Source: Diphasiastrum complanatum (lineage: Eukaryota > Streptophyta > Lycopodiopsida > Lycopodiales > Lycopodiaceae). From it: 60,000 nt of DNA. Location of the stretch: positions 6,820,852-6,880,851 of the forward strand of contig CM055103.1 of NCBI GenBank assembly GCA_029204225.1. The letters run 5' to 3'. Each line of letters starts with the position of its first letter. Positions within the stretch are counted from its first letter, which is position 1. The notes below the pieces were generated by a model. It saw only the letters and a list, made by a program, of their open reading frames with translations, was not told where the DNA came from and did no database searches. This document shows positions 20,937-32,055 of the stretch, in pieces. Both the position numbers and the translations under genes were made by a program.

Positions 20937-22442
20937 TCCACCCCACCTATATAAAATCTGATGTCCTCATCAGATGTCAGATTAAAGTAAAGGTGTCTCC
21001 CAATTAAAATAACTATACATTTAAGCTACTTGGCACAGTACTCAATTTACTGGCCACTTTTTATTAACATTGAAGCTGGCACACCACAAGTCGGCGGCTC
21101 AACTCTTTGTACTGAAAGATTACATAACTTGAAAATATATCTTTGTCTAGGAAAAGCGTAGATTTGATATCGCATTCGTAAAACCCAAAAACCTTATTAA
21201 CTGGTGACAGAGGCCTTTCTTTGAAATGTTTGCCCCTGTCGCTTCTAACTTTCGACTTTGGAACTCCTTTGAGCTCCTGATTTGTCCTTGATGCACTTTG
21301 TGTTGAGCTCCCTGAGCTCCAGATTTGTTCAGTTCCGCACAGGTATCAGGGCTCCCTGAGCCAAAGGATATATCGTTTAATTGCCCACTTTATGGTCCAC
21401 TCCGTGCCTTGTTGCTTCTGCACCTTGATTTCTCTCCTTGTCCCAGCCTGATCTTGATACTTTTCCATCTTGGCTCTTTAAGGTAGGCAAAGATTGAGTA
21501 CTCCGCAATGCACCTCTCACTTAGCTTGAAGTAGCTCTTTGAATCAGTCCAAATGTAACCATTGACCTCGTGGAAAGCCAAAGGGTTGCACCAGTTTGAT
21601 CCGCTCAGAACTATCTCTTCGCGTTTGTTTGAAGCACCATGTCAGTCGCGCAAAAATTGACTTTCACAATTCCATCACTGGTCAGTTGCCTCACAGTCAA
21701 AACAAGAAGCGTACATCGAGCTTGGCTTCAAGTAGCTCTCTTTGATTCAGAAACATGCACCCAGAGTTTGCACTAGTCCGATCTCAACGCGAACTGTCCC
21801 TTAGCGTCCGTTCGAAATACCAAGTCTCTCATGCAAGACTCAACTTTCACAGTTCCTTCATTGATCAGCTGCCTTACACGTAACACAAGCCAGAGTACTC
21901 ATATGTTTCCTCATCATTGCTGGTCCAGAGAAAGCCTATAACAAACTTTCCTTTCCACAACAAAAACTTGTCAACTTATTAGGTCCAAAGTTCGCTAGTC
22001 TCCTCGTGTGAGTATGGCTAGGTCACCTTGAATTTGCCCCCATTTTGATCAACTTTCATTCAAAATTTGCCCCAAGAGAGAGGTGTGTGTGATAGTTCCC
22101 CTCCACTTATAAAATCAGCTGATCGGACTTAGAGTAGAGTTCTTCAGACAAAAAGCCTTTTCAACACTTTGCTTCCCATCTGCTAGGATTATGGCTCGAT
22201 CCAACTTGTTGCCAATCTCTGAAGAGGATCCTAGTCTTTCCCCTTTGAGGAAAAACCCAACTGATACTGGATATCACCCATGCTCAGTGAGTTTCAGTTT
22301 CGAAGGTGGCCGTCCCAAAATGAAGACCAACTGCTCCATAGAAGATCTCCCCTGAAATTGGCCTTTCCAACTTTTGACTTCCTGCTTGCGTCAGGTGGGC
22401 GTTGTCGCAAATGAAACTACCCCAAGAAACAGGTTAGCCATC
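20937..22442 (-). other. non-coding internal region of N, first part
   Basis: Read on the minus strand this is the 3' part of the N interior, ending in the polypurine tract AGGTGGGGTGGA-like run at 20937-20947 and the hairpin ctgatg-tcct-catcag (20958-20973). Short frames such as 21390-21581 (VNGYIWTDSKSYFKLSERCI) recur in the other N copies at the same place but carry no known domain, and no gag, protease, RT or integrase motif appears. This fits a LARD-type non-autonomous element. A solo LTR interrupts it at 22443. Confidence 0.7.
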
Positions 22443-23988
22443 TGTTGTAAAGCTACCTTTACAAGCTTTACTTCCGGCGCCATCGGCGCCAGCTATGTCC
22501 CCGGCGCCAGCAGCGCCCCTGCTGCTCCCGGCGCCACTGTGACCAGAATCCAGCCGGCGCCAAGTTCCTATGGCTGAAAATCTTTGATCGGTTCTAGCGA
22601 AGTCCAGAGAGCTCAGATCGATGTGCAATCACCTCACACGATCTAGGCATGATTAAAGAAAGCCTGGGGATCAATAAAATCTAGAGAGAGAAAATGACTT
22701 TCTAGAAAGAGAAAATCCTAGAGAGAGAAAAACGTGCTTTACCAGCTTGGGTAGAGTGCTTGGTATGAGGGGAGGTGCCGAATCACACCAATACTATAGG
22801 GGAGTGCGGGTTGCGACTCAGGGCGAGCTCCAACCAAGTCTCAGCCTCCCTTGCTGGAATGTTGTCATGGCTCTCGCCTTGGCATGCTAGCGCCCCGGAG
22901 ACTAGGGTCGGTCACACACTTGAAATGTAACCTTCTCAGATTTATCAATAAATTTTTCTCAAACTGACTCTGATTACCTTCTAGGTTTCAGTGTTCGGTA
23001 AAAGCGCCAGTTGTAAGGCCGCTTCCAAATTTTTAACTTGGCACATAGCTGAGGGTCGTATCCCGGGACGCCAGCGGTATGCCGTCGGGACCATTCGGTC
23101 CGTGGCGCCAGCGGTATGCTGTCGAGACCATTTGGTCCAGGAACTGGTTGTTTCCATATCTGTCGCGGCTTGTGGTTCTGAGTGTTCCTTGCATGAACGT
23201 GAATGGGTTAAGCTCTTGGGGAACGGGCTCTAACCTGTCGGCTGAGTTGGATGGCTTGCTTGGGTGGATGTTACCTGTTTATGGCTGTCCAGTCTGGCGA
23301 GGCGCCAGGGTGGCTTCCAACGCTCGTGACGAAGCTTTCAATTGGTTAAGTTTGATGTAAGTCAGACCGCTTGCTTGGAATGGATGTTACTCGTTTGTAA
23401 CGAAGCTTCGAGTTGGTTAAGTTTGATGTATGTCGGGCGGCTTTGCTTGGAGGAAAGTCACCCACATCGGGACCCCCGATCTGGCATGGTGCCAGGTTGG
23501 ATCTCAATGTTGGTCCTCGGAACTTCATGTTGGTTAAGTCTGATCGTTGTTGGCGAGTTGGCTGCTTGTATGTCAAGTGGGTTCGAATGGCAAGAGTTGA
23601 AGGTTGGGAAGCTAAGTCGTGGTTCCCGGCTCCCTTTGGGATGCCTGCGTACACCATCCATCCTTTGCAAACATTGAGTCATTTCGTTGCCGTTCACGTG
23701 CGAGTACTTGAACTGCAAATCCACCCCACAGATTCTGGATATCACCCATGCTCAGTGAGTTTCAGTTTCGAAGGTGGCCTTCCCAAAATGAAGACCAACT
23801 GCTCCACAGAAGATCTCCCCTGAAATTGCCCTTTCCAACTTTTGACTTCTTGCTTGCGTCTGGTGGGCGTTGTCGCAAATGAAACTAACCCAAGAAATAG
23901 GCTAGCCATCCATCCTTTGCAAACATTGAGTCATTTTGTTGTCGTTCACGTGCGAGTACTTGAACTGCAAATCCGCCTCACAGATTCT
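22267..23988. repeat. ~253-bp tandem duplication in N interior, split by a solo LTR
   Basis: Unit 1 is 22267-22442 plus 23659-23734; unit 2 is 23735-23988. Both run ctggatatcacccatgctca ... aagaaa[ct]agg[tc]tagccatc / catcctttgcaaacattgag ... cacagattct. Unit 2 preserves the empty target site (tagccatccatccttt), showing exactly what the solo LTR inserted into. Confidence 0.88.
22443..23653 (+). mobile_element. solo LTR of element N (plus strand)
   Basis: 1,211 bp running TGTTGTAAAGCTACC ... GCCTGCGTACA, flanked by the 5-bp target duplication ccatc (22438-22442 and 23654-23658). No internal sequence accompanies it, so it is the product of LTR-LTR recombination of a complete insertion. It contains the GGCGCC-rich block near its start, the AATAAA polyadenylation signal in atttatcaataaa and the repeat-built end shared by all N LTRs. 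Confidence 0.92.
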
Positions 23989-24437
23989 GTAGTCTTCTTT
24001 GTTTGATAGTATCAGCCTTCAAAAGAAAAGGTATCTTCTCGAGCCATCAGCTCCTTGTATCACAAGCAATCATGCAAACCAGGCAAAGCACGAGTACTAA
24101 GACTCACCACGAATACATACAAGTAAGACACTCAGACAGGTTTACTAACAAGTAACAAAGAGAAGGTCCCCCTTTGAGATGGTCCTGCAAACGGACCTTT
24201 GCCTGGCCGCGCCCATACAAATCGATCACGGAATCAGACCACATAGGACACCCCTCCAACTATCCGTGCTTTCACCATTAAGTAGCACATTGCCTCAGTC
24301 ACGCCCCACCACTTTTTGGTCGATAGCCCTTATAGCTAAACGATCGGCAACTATCCCGCACCGGCAGCTAACCACCCGTGCTTTACACCCGAATTCGACC
24401 AGCATCTCTGTATCAATGGTTAACCCGTACAGTTCGA
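23989..24437 (-). other. N interior, PBS-side leader, truncated
   Basis: Non-coding. Positions 24165-24437 match the chromovirus K leader (32124-32399), including cctttgcctggccgcgccc, accactttttggtcgatagc and two of the GTGCT...AGCAC hairpins (24266-24288 and 24378-24405). The match to K stops at 24437 and no primer site follows; instead the copy of the genomic flank plus another LTR begins. Confidence 0.75.
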
Positions 24438-24450
24438 ACGTGTTTGGTTC
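24438..24450. repeat. 13-bp copy of the N insertion flank
   Basis: acgtgtttggttc is identical to 19712-19724, the genomic sequence directly outside LTR copy 1. Here it precedes LTR copy 2 inside the element, so flank and LTR were duplicated together. Confidence 0.85.
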
Positions 24451-25659
24451 TGTAGCGCAGGCATCCCAAAGGGAGCCGGGAACCACAACTTAGCGTCCCA
24501 GCCTTCAACTCTTTCCATCCAAACCCACTTGACATACAAGCAGCCAACTCGCCAACAACGATCAGACTTAACCAACTTGAAGTTCCGAAAAACCAACATT
24601 GAGATCCAACCTGGCGCCATGCCAGATCGGGGGTCCCGATGTGGGTGACTTCCCTCCAAGCAAGCCGCCCGACATACATCAAACTTGACCAACTCGAAGC
24701 TTCGTTACAAACGAGTAACATCCATTCCAAGCAAGCGGTCTGACTTACATCAGACTTAACCAACTGAAAGCTTCGTCACGAGCGCTGGAAGCCAACTTGG
24801 CGCCACGCCAGACTAGACAGCCATAAAAAGGTAACATCCACCCAAGCAAGCCATCCAACTCAGCCGACAGGTTAGAGCCCGTTCCCCAAGAGCTTAACTC
24901 ATTCACGTTCATGCAAGGAACACCCAGAACCACAAGCCGCGACATATATGGAAACAACCGGTTCCTGGACCAAATGGTCCCGACAGCATACCGCTGGCGC
25001 TATGGACCGAATGGTCCCGACGACATACCGCTGGCGTCCCGAAATACGACCCTCAGCTATGTGCCAAGTTAAAAATTTTGAAAGCGGCCTTACAACTGGC
25101 GCTTTTACCGAACACTGAAACCCAGAAGGTAATCAAAGTCAGTTTGAGGAAAATCCCACTTTATTGATAAATCTGAGAAGGTTACATTTCAAGTGTTGAC
25201 CGACCCTCGTCTCCGGGGCGCTAGCATGCCAAGGCGAGAGCCATGACAACATTCCAGCAAGGGAGGCTGAGACTTGGTTGGAGCTCGCCGTGAGTCGCAA
25301 CCCGCACTCCCCTATAGTATTGGTGTGATTCGGCACCCCCCCTCATACCAAGCACTCTACCCAAGCTGGTAAAGCACGTTTTTCTCTCTCTAGGATTTTC
25401 TCTTTCTAGAAAGTTATTTTCTCTCTCTAGATTTTATTGATCCCCAGGCTTCCCTTAATCATGCCTAGATCGTGTGAGGTGATTGCACATCGATCTGAGC
25501 TCTCTGGACTTCGCTAGAACCGATCAAAGATTTTCAGCCATAGGAACTTGGCGCCGGCTGGATTCTGGTCACAGTGGCGCCGGGAGCAGCAGGAGCGTTG
25601 CTGGCACCGGGGACATAGCTGGCACCGTAAGTAAAGCTTGTATAGGTAGCTTTACAACA
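24451..25659 (-). repeat. LTR of element N, copy 2
   Basis: 1,209 bp, tgtagcgcaggcatccca ... gctttacaaca in plus reading. It is followed by an internal 3' end (polypurine side), hence it is a second 3' LTR. It is very close to copy 1, which supports a tandem duplication rather than an independent insertion. Confidence 0.88.
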
Positions 25660-26802
25660 TCCACCCCACCTTTATAAAATCTGATGTCCTCATCAGATGT
25701 CAAATTAAAGTAAAGGTGTTTCCCAATTAAAATGACTATACATTTAAGCTACTTGGCACAGTACTCAATTTACTGGCCACTTTTTATTAACATTGAAGCT
25801 GGCACACCACAAGTCGGAGGCTCAGCTCTTTAGACTGAAAAATTACATAACTTGAAAAAAAAAAATATCTTTGTCTGGGAAAAGCGTAGATTTGATATCG
25901 CTTTCGTAAAACCCGAGAACCTTATTAACTGGTGACAGAGGCCTTTCTTTGAAATGTACGCCCCTGTCGTTTCTGACTTTCGACTTTGGAACTCCTTTGA
26001 GCTCCTGATTTGTCCTTGATGCACTTTGTGTTGAGCTCCCTGAGCTCCAGATTTGTTCAGTTCCTCACAGGTATCAAGGCTCCCTGAGCCGAAGGATTTA
26101 TCGTTTGATTGCCCACTTTATGGTCCACTCCGTGCCTAGTTGCTTCTGCACCTTGATTTCTCTCCTTGTCCCAACCTGATCTTGATACTTTTCCATCTTG
26201 GCTCTTTAAGGTAGGCAAAGGTTGAGTACTCTGCAATGCACCTCTCACTTAGCTTGAAGTAGCTCTTTGAATCAGCCCAAATGTAACCATTGACCTCGTG
26301 GAAAGCCAAAGGGTCACACCAGTTTGATCCGCATCCAAACTATCTCTTCGCGTTTGTTTGAAGCACCATGTCCGTCGCGCAAAACTTGACTTTCACAATT
26401 CCATCACTGGTCAGTTGCCTCACAGTCAAAACAAGAAGCGTACATTGAGCTTGGCTTCAAGTAGCTCTCTTTGAATCAGACACATGCACCCAGAGTTTGC
26501 ACTAGTCCGATCTCAACGCGAACTGTTACAAACGAGTTTAGGGTTTAGCTTACACCATCCTAATGGCAGCACATTGCCTAATCTGTCCTATGTGTAGACG
26601 GCGCCAGGCCTGAACCGCGGAAACTGACCGAGCTTACACCTCAAGGGCAGCACTTTGACTCATTAAGCCCCCGTCCTGCCATCCACCCCGACCGTGGACG
26701 CACCCGTGCTTACGCTCTGGGCAGCACCTTGCACAACAGTTGTCTTGATGAACTCCAAACCGTGGCCATTTCCGTGAGATCCGCATAGCTGACCGGCTAG
26801 TC
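25660..26802 (-). other. N interior, second copy with internal deletion
   Basis: Matches 20937-21801 up to gatctcaacgcgaactg (about 26526), then jumps to PBS-side leader (26527-26802) with degenerate forms of hairpins 3-5 of the K leader (26546-26572, 26630-26653, 26706-26727). The hairpin ctgatg-tcct-catcag is at 25681-25696. Non-coding. Together with 20937-24437 it would make up a full N interior. Confidence 0.75.
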
Positions 26803-26815
26803 GGCTCTGATACCA
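26803..26815 (-). promoter_or_regulatory. primer binding site of element N (initiator tRNA-Met)
   Basis: Minus strand TGGTATCAGAGCC, two bases (TG) inside the LTR end ...GTGCTACA. The same two-base spacing is seen in K. Confidence 0.9.
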
Positions 26816-26817
26816 CA

Positions 26818-27569
26818 TGTAGCACATGCATCCCAAAGGGAGCCGGGAACCACCACTTAGCTTCCCAGCCTTCAACTCTTGCCATCCAAACCCACTTGAC
26901 ATACAAGCAGCCAACTCACCAACAACGATCAAACTTAACCAACTTGAAGTTCCGAAAACCAACATTGAGATCCAACCTGGCGCCATGCCAGATCGGGGGT
27001 TCCGATGTGGGTGACTTCCCTCCAAGCAAGCCGCCCGACATACATCAAACTTAACCAACTCGAAGCTTCGTTACAAATGAGTAACATCCATTCCAAGCAA
27101 GCGGTCTGACTTACATCAGACTTAACCAACTGAAAGCTTCGTCACGAGCGCTGAAAGCCAACCTGGCGCCACGCCAGACTGGACAGCCATAAACAGGTAA
27201 CATCCACCCAAGCAAGCCATCCAACTCAGCCGACAGGTTAGAGCCAGTTCCCCAAGAGCTTAACCCATTCACGTTCATGCAAGGAACACTCAGAACCACA
27301 AGCCGCGACAGATATGAAAACAACCAGTTCCTGGACCAAATGGTCCCGACAGCATACCGTTGGCACCGCGGACCGAATGGTCCCGACGGCATACCGCTGG
27401 CATCCCGGGATACGACCCTCAGCTATGTGCCAAGTTAAAAATTTTGAAAGCGGCCTTACAACTGGCGCTTTTACCTAACACTGAAACCCAGAAGGTAATC
27501 AGAGTCAGTTTGAAAAAAAAATCCAACTTTACTGATAAATCTGAGAAGGTTACATTTCAAGTGTGTGAC
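26818..27569 (-). repeat. 5' LTR of element N, copy 3, part interrupted by K
   Basis: Starts tgtagcacatgcatcccaaa beside the primer site, so this is the 5' LTR (minus strand) of the outer N element. It is cut at gtgac by chromovirus K and resumes at 33625 for 40 bp (cgaccctagtctccgg...gcgagag). The remaining LTR start appears at 37312-37383; about 360 bp between are missing. Confidence 0.85.
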
Positions 27570-28487
27570 TGTTGCGCCGGCTCCTCAAAGGGCGCCGGGA
27601 CTTGGGCGGTTTCCCCAACACGCGCTTAAGTCTAACATTCATCCATCATGCACTTACATAAAAGCCAACTCAGAAACAAAACAAGCTTAACCATTCAGAC
27701 TTAAGAAAACTGGAATCCCAACCAACCCGAAAGCCAACTCAGAATCCGTCCCTAAAAGGTAACCAAAGGCAAAGGCAAGCCACACATGAAACCCAAGGCA
27801 TAGTGGTCGCCAAACTGCCCAATTGGCATAGCGGCAAGCCCCATGTCGATGACAGGGACCCTTAGGCGCCAGCGACGCAAAAAGGTTGTAGTAAGGGTCC
27901 TTCCACTTGGACCAGTCCCGGAGGCGAAACCGAAATGGTAATCATCCCCAAGGATCAACTTTATTAGATTTGGAAGAGGTTACATTCATACATAGACTGA
28001 CCGGTCTCGGGGCCACCAACACGTGCTGGGCATTGTGCCTGGCTCGTGCTGGTAGAGGGAGCTGAGACCTGGCGACTGGATTCCTGGCGCTGGTTGAGCT
28101 GCCCAAGTTTCTGTCGGCCGGACTCCCCCTATAGTTCTGCTGTGATTCGGCGCACCCCCTCTGTTCTGAAACATAGTGCTTTCTGGTAAAGCACGCTTTT
28201 TGGGACTTAGTTTTTATTTTGCTGATTAAGCCTGGCAAGCCTGGCAGAATCAATCTGGCTCCCGGACATGGGTCCCGGGAGCCGTTTCGGTGGCAGAATC
28301 AACTTGCTTCCTGACTAGGCCATGACTCGAGCTCCAGAGCTAGCTCATGACTTGTGACTACTTGACTGGCTCACCACAGGTCGGAGGCTCAGTCCTTGAC
28401 GTTCTAACTTGCTCTGGGACCTTAGGGAGTGTCACCCCTTAGAGTCTTCCAGGGCACGTTGGGTGCACCTGAGTCAGCTTTACAACA
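27570..28487 (-). repeat. 3' LTR of chromovirus K
   Basis: Minus strand TGTTGTAAAGCTGACTCAGG ... GCGCAACA. The minus strand shows AATAAA at 27965-27960 (ctaataaag), a likely polyadenylation signal at the same relative place as in N LTRs. Conserved with N: TGTTGTAAAG start, gcgtgctttaccag-type block and gccgaatcaca[gc][ca]. Confidence 0.92.
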
Positions 28488-28524
28488 TCCTCCCCTCGTT
28501 TTAAAAAGCTGATGTCCTCATCAG
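28488..28524 (-). promoter_or_regulatory. polypurine tract and CTGATG hairpin of K
   Basis: Minus strand aaaacgaggggagga ends at the LTR edge (28488), the priming site for plus-strand DNA. Just upstream the hairpin ctgatg-tcct-catcag (28509-28524) is shared exactly with N copies at 20958, 25681 and 36029. Confidence 0.85.
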
Positions 28525-28728
28525 GGCCAAACTAGACCTAGGACGTATGGCACGGGCTTAATTCACCGGCCTTAGCAACTTTGAATTACAAAATACATTG
28601 GCAGTAGCACAGGAAAAGTGTAGATAAAGTTCACTTACGTAAAACCTGTGTAAAGCTGCAAGTGATTTATTGGCAAACTTAAGAAAAATATCAGAAAGTT
28701 CCTTGAACTTCAGAATGGCCATGAATGT

Positions 28729-30060
28729 TTATGTAAGAGGCATGCCGCCAGGTAGTGCTTTGTGTGCCGATCTGGGAAAACGGCTATTGCGTAGGTTCTT
28801 TTGCAGATAATCTGCTAGTACTTCAGGGGCTCCCTCCTTAAGTTTGTCTTCGTACTCCCAAGAAGCCTCAATAAGTGGAGCCCGTAGCCACTTCACTAGA
28901 TATTCACATTGAACGCCAGTTCGCTTTCTATGTGTCAATATTTGTTCTAGTACAAGCTGCCTCTTCGTATCATCAAGTGTCGTTGGTGGGTGACGGAGTT
29001 CGTGTTGCCGATTAAATCGCTCATCTGGTTTTTACCGTTTGAGTAATGAGATATGAAACATATTGTGTATATCCAAGCTGGATGGCAGCGCTAATCGATA
29101 AGCCACTGGGTGATCTTCTTGGTGACATAATATGGTCCCGCATAAGGTCGAGCAAACTTATGAGAAAAACCTTTTGGTAACGCAATGTTCTTTGTGTTCA
29201 GCCATACTTGATCACCTTCCTCAAATTCCAGTTCTCGTCGATGTGGGTTTACGTCAGCTGCCATACTCCTTTGTGACTGCTCTAAAAACGCCTTCACCTC
29301 GGTCAGCTTTGTGTGCCACTCATTGATGAATTCCTCTACAGTGGGTACTGGTGTTTCCTGGACGCCTGTAAGAAAAGAGCTTGGAACAATCGGTAGCAGA
29401 CCATTGCTTATCTCGAAGGGTGCCCTTCCAGTAGATCTGTTCACTTGGTTGTTATGTGCAAACTCGAGAATATCCAAGTAGTTGACCCAATCGGATTGGT
29501 CCCAAGCGACATAATTTCGTAAATATTGTTCAATCTGTCGATTGACTCGCTTCGTTTGCCCATCTGTCTGAGGATGATATGCAGTACTGAAATTCAATCC
29601 GGTTCCCACGAGGCGAAATAGACAAGTCCAAAACTTTCCAACGAACTTGGTGTCTCGGTCAGAAATAATCGTTCTAGGCAGGCCGTGGTATTTGAAAACA
29701 CATTTGAAAAATAATCTTGCCACTTCTTCAGCTGTCACTGAACTTTTAGTTGGTACTAGATGAACTTGCTTTGAAAAGCGGTCAACCACCACATAAATTG
29801 AGTCGAATCCTTGGCACCGTGGTAGTTGAACAATAAAATCCATGCTCACCGAATCCCATGGGTATGCTGGTACCGGTAATGGTTGGAGTAGTCCAGCCGG
29901 AGCTAGCGGTTCCACCTTCACTTGTTGACATGTCGGGCATGTTTGTACTTAGGATTCAACGTCTGCCCACATACTTGGCCAATAGAAGCCTCTTTTGAGA
30001 AGTTCATACATGCGATTCACCCCTGGATGCCCGACGGCTAGTACGTCATGATGTTCTCGC
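28729..30060 (-). pseudogene. integrase and chromodomain of chromovirus K
   Basis: Zinc-binding H2C2: REHHDVLAVGHPGVNRMYEL, a stop, then TCPTCQQ (about 30060-29925). The catalytic core is open from 29921: VSMDFIVQLP and ISDRDTKF supply both Asp; HPQTDGQTKRVNRQIEQYL has Lys where the third catalytic residue Glu belongs (GAG to AAG). The C-terminal GPY/F-type part (GDQVWLNTKNIALPKG, YAGPYYV) breaks near 29091. In another frame 29000-28729 encodes the chromodomain: LEQILTHRKRTGVQCEYLVK, then W..APLIEASWEYEDKL. Chromodomains of this class guide integration to heterochromatin. The missing Glu alone would abolish integration. Confidence 0.9.
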
Positions 30061-30073
30061 AAGACTTTCTTCC

Positions 30074-30598
30074 TCAGGTTGATGTTGTCTGGGACATATA
30101 CTCTGTGTTGTTTATAAACAACCATTTGATCTTTCCAAGTGAAATGTTTATGAGGTGGAATTCGATTATTAAGTCCTTCGCCAACGCATCTACACCATAA
30201 TTCTCTCTGATTTCTTGGAGTAGGCCAGTCACCTGAGTTGTCACTGTTGCCATCAAGTGTTCCTGTCTACTTAGTGCGTCCGCCACCACATTGTTCTTTC
30301 CCGCCGTGTGTAAAATGTCTATATTAAATTTTGAGAGAAAGTTTTGCCATCGCATTTGCTTTGGCGTGAGCATACCTTGGGATGAGAAGTACTTGAGTGA
30401 TACATTATCAGTGAACGCCTTAAAGAGTTTTCCTGCCACATAATGTCTCCAATGCTCCACTGCTTGGACTACTGCGACCATTTCTTTTTCATGAGTTGGC
30501 CATCGTCGCTCTACGTCACTCAATTTCTCAATGTTTGCTAAATGCCTCAATGAATCTCCTGTAAAAGTTACATAAGCCCACAAAGGATTTGATGCCAT
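30074..30598 (-). pseudogene. RNase H and tether of chromovirus K, N-terminus deleted
   Basis: Open for about 174 codons. RNase H residues present: KLSDVERRWPTHEKEMVAVV (catalytic Glu) and AFTDNVSLKYF (Asp), then the tether WQNFLSKFNIDILHTAGKNN and VVADALSRQ. The first RNase H strand with its catalytic Asp is gone: the RT end ([14 protein letters not shown]) joins directly to this block around 30535 with a frame change, an in-place deletion of roughly 150-200 bp judged from family length. Confidence 0.88.
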
Positions 30599-31985
30599 GA
30601 ACAGTTTTAGGTGCTAGCCAATCCAAGATAGCCTTGATCTTCTTAGGATCCATTCGAATCCGTCCGTGGCCTATAACATGTCCAAGGAAGTCAACTTCCT
30701 CCACCACAAACTCACATTTCTCTCTTTTCGCGAACAAGCAGTTCCTCCTCAGTCGTTGGAGAACTGTCCTTAAATGTTGAATGTGATCTTTAAGGTTCCG
30801 GCTAAATACTAATATGTCATCAATGTACACAATGACGAATTCATCCAGGCAGTCTTGAAATATATTGTTCATCAACGTGCAAAAAGTGGCTGGTGCGTTT
30901 GTTAGACCGAATGGCATCACCAGGAACTCGTGACTTCCGTACCGCGTGCGAAACGCCGTTTTGTGCTCATAACCTTTAGCTATTCAAATTTGATGATATC
31001 CAGATCTGAGATCTATTCGGCTAAAGTATTTGGCATGTTTGAGTTGGTCGAATAGGTCATCAATTCTAGGCATGGGGTACTTGTTCTTGATGGTATTCTT
31101 GTTAAGCATGCGATAATCCACACACATTCGAAGAGTTTTGTCTGCCTTTTCCACGAACAACACTGGGGCTCCAAAAGGTGAAGCGCTAGGTCTAATAAAA
31201 CCTTTGTCTATCAATTCACCAAGTTGTCGTTTTAGTTCCGCCAACTCTTCTTGTGACATTCTGTAGGGTGCTCGTGAAGTTGGCTCTGTTCCTGGTACCA
31301 ACTCAATTTTATGGTCCACTGGTCTTCGAGGAGGTAGCTTAGCTGGGAGTTCCTCCGGGAACACATCGCTAAATTATTCTAACAGATCTGCCACTTCTTT
31401 TGGCAAGTTTTCTTGTCGCACGCTTTTCCCTTCTGGGACTTCTCGACAGATGCAAAGAAAGCACTTTGACCTTTTCCCTTTCGCCATTCTTTTCATCACT
31501 AATGCTGCAACCAGATTTTGTTCAATATCGGTATCCTTAGCATTTCCTCCGGACAGGGCTTTTGTCACGCAGATTTGTCCCTTATAATCCAAGAGGACCA
31601 AGTTTGAGCTCCTACCCAAAACTGCGATACAGTGTTCATTTAACCAAGGGAGGCCCAAAATCACATCAAAGACATCCATCTCTAAAATCACAAAGCTAAG
31701 TTTAACCTTCCATCTTCCAATCTACACCGGGATGTTCAATGTCGCTTTGTCTGCATCTAGTGCTCCCTTCGCTGTTTCTACCTTGAGAGTAGATGTAACA
31801 TTCCTGGTCGGCAAGCTGAATTGTTCCACTACACTCCTTGAGATATAGTTATGTAAAGCTCCGGAGTCGATCATGAAATCTGACTTCCTCCCCGCGATCT
31901 TTCCTGATAAGAATAACAATCTTGAACCAATCTTGGGGGTTGCCCCATGGAAGTTCCTTTCCATACTTGTGCGTCGTCCACTCAT
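30528..31985 (-). pseudogene. protease and reverse transcriptase of chromovirus K
   Basis: One continuous frame from 31985 with three nonsense codons only (TAG after ATLNIPV near 31724, TAA after VADLLE near 31374, TGA after SGYHQI near 30984). Protease: FMIDSGALHNYIS, with the D-S-G site intact, and [90 protein letters not shown] with both catalytic Asp, and [10 protein letters not shown]. There is no gag upstream: the frame before FMIDSG degenerates at about 31985 and leader sequence follows. Each nonsense codon is one C-to-T or G-to-A step from a sense codon. Confidence 0.92.
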
Positions 31986-32055
31986 AAATGTAAGCTCCTC
32001 TCACAACTCCCAACTAGATCAGATCACCTGGATCAAAAGAAGTAGTCAGGGATAA

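Noticed and set aside
27752-28253. Frames of 60-100 codons inside K LTRs, repeated at 32833-33385
   Set aside because: They lie wholly within non-coding LTR sequence and recur only because the LTR occurs twice.
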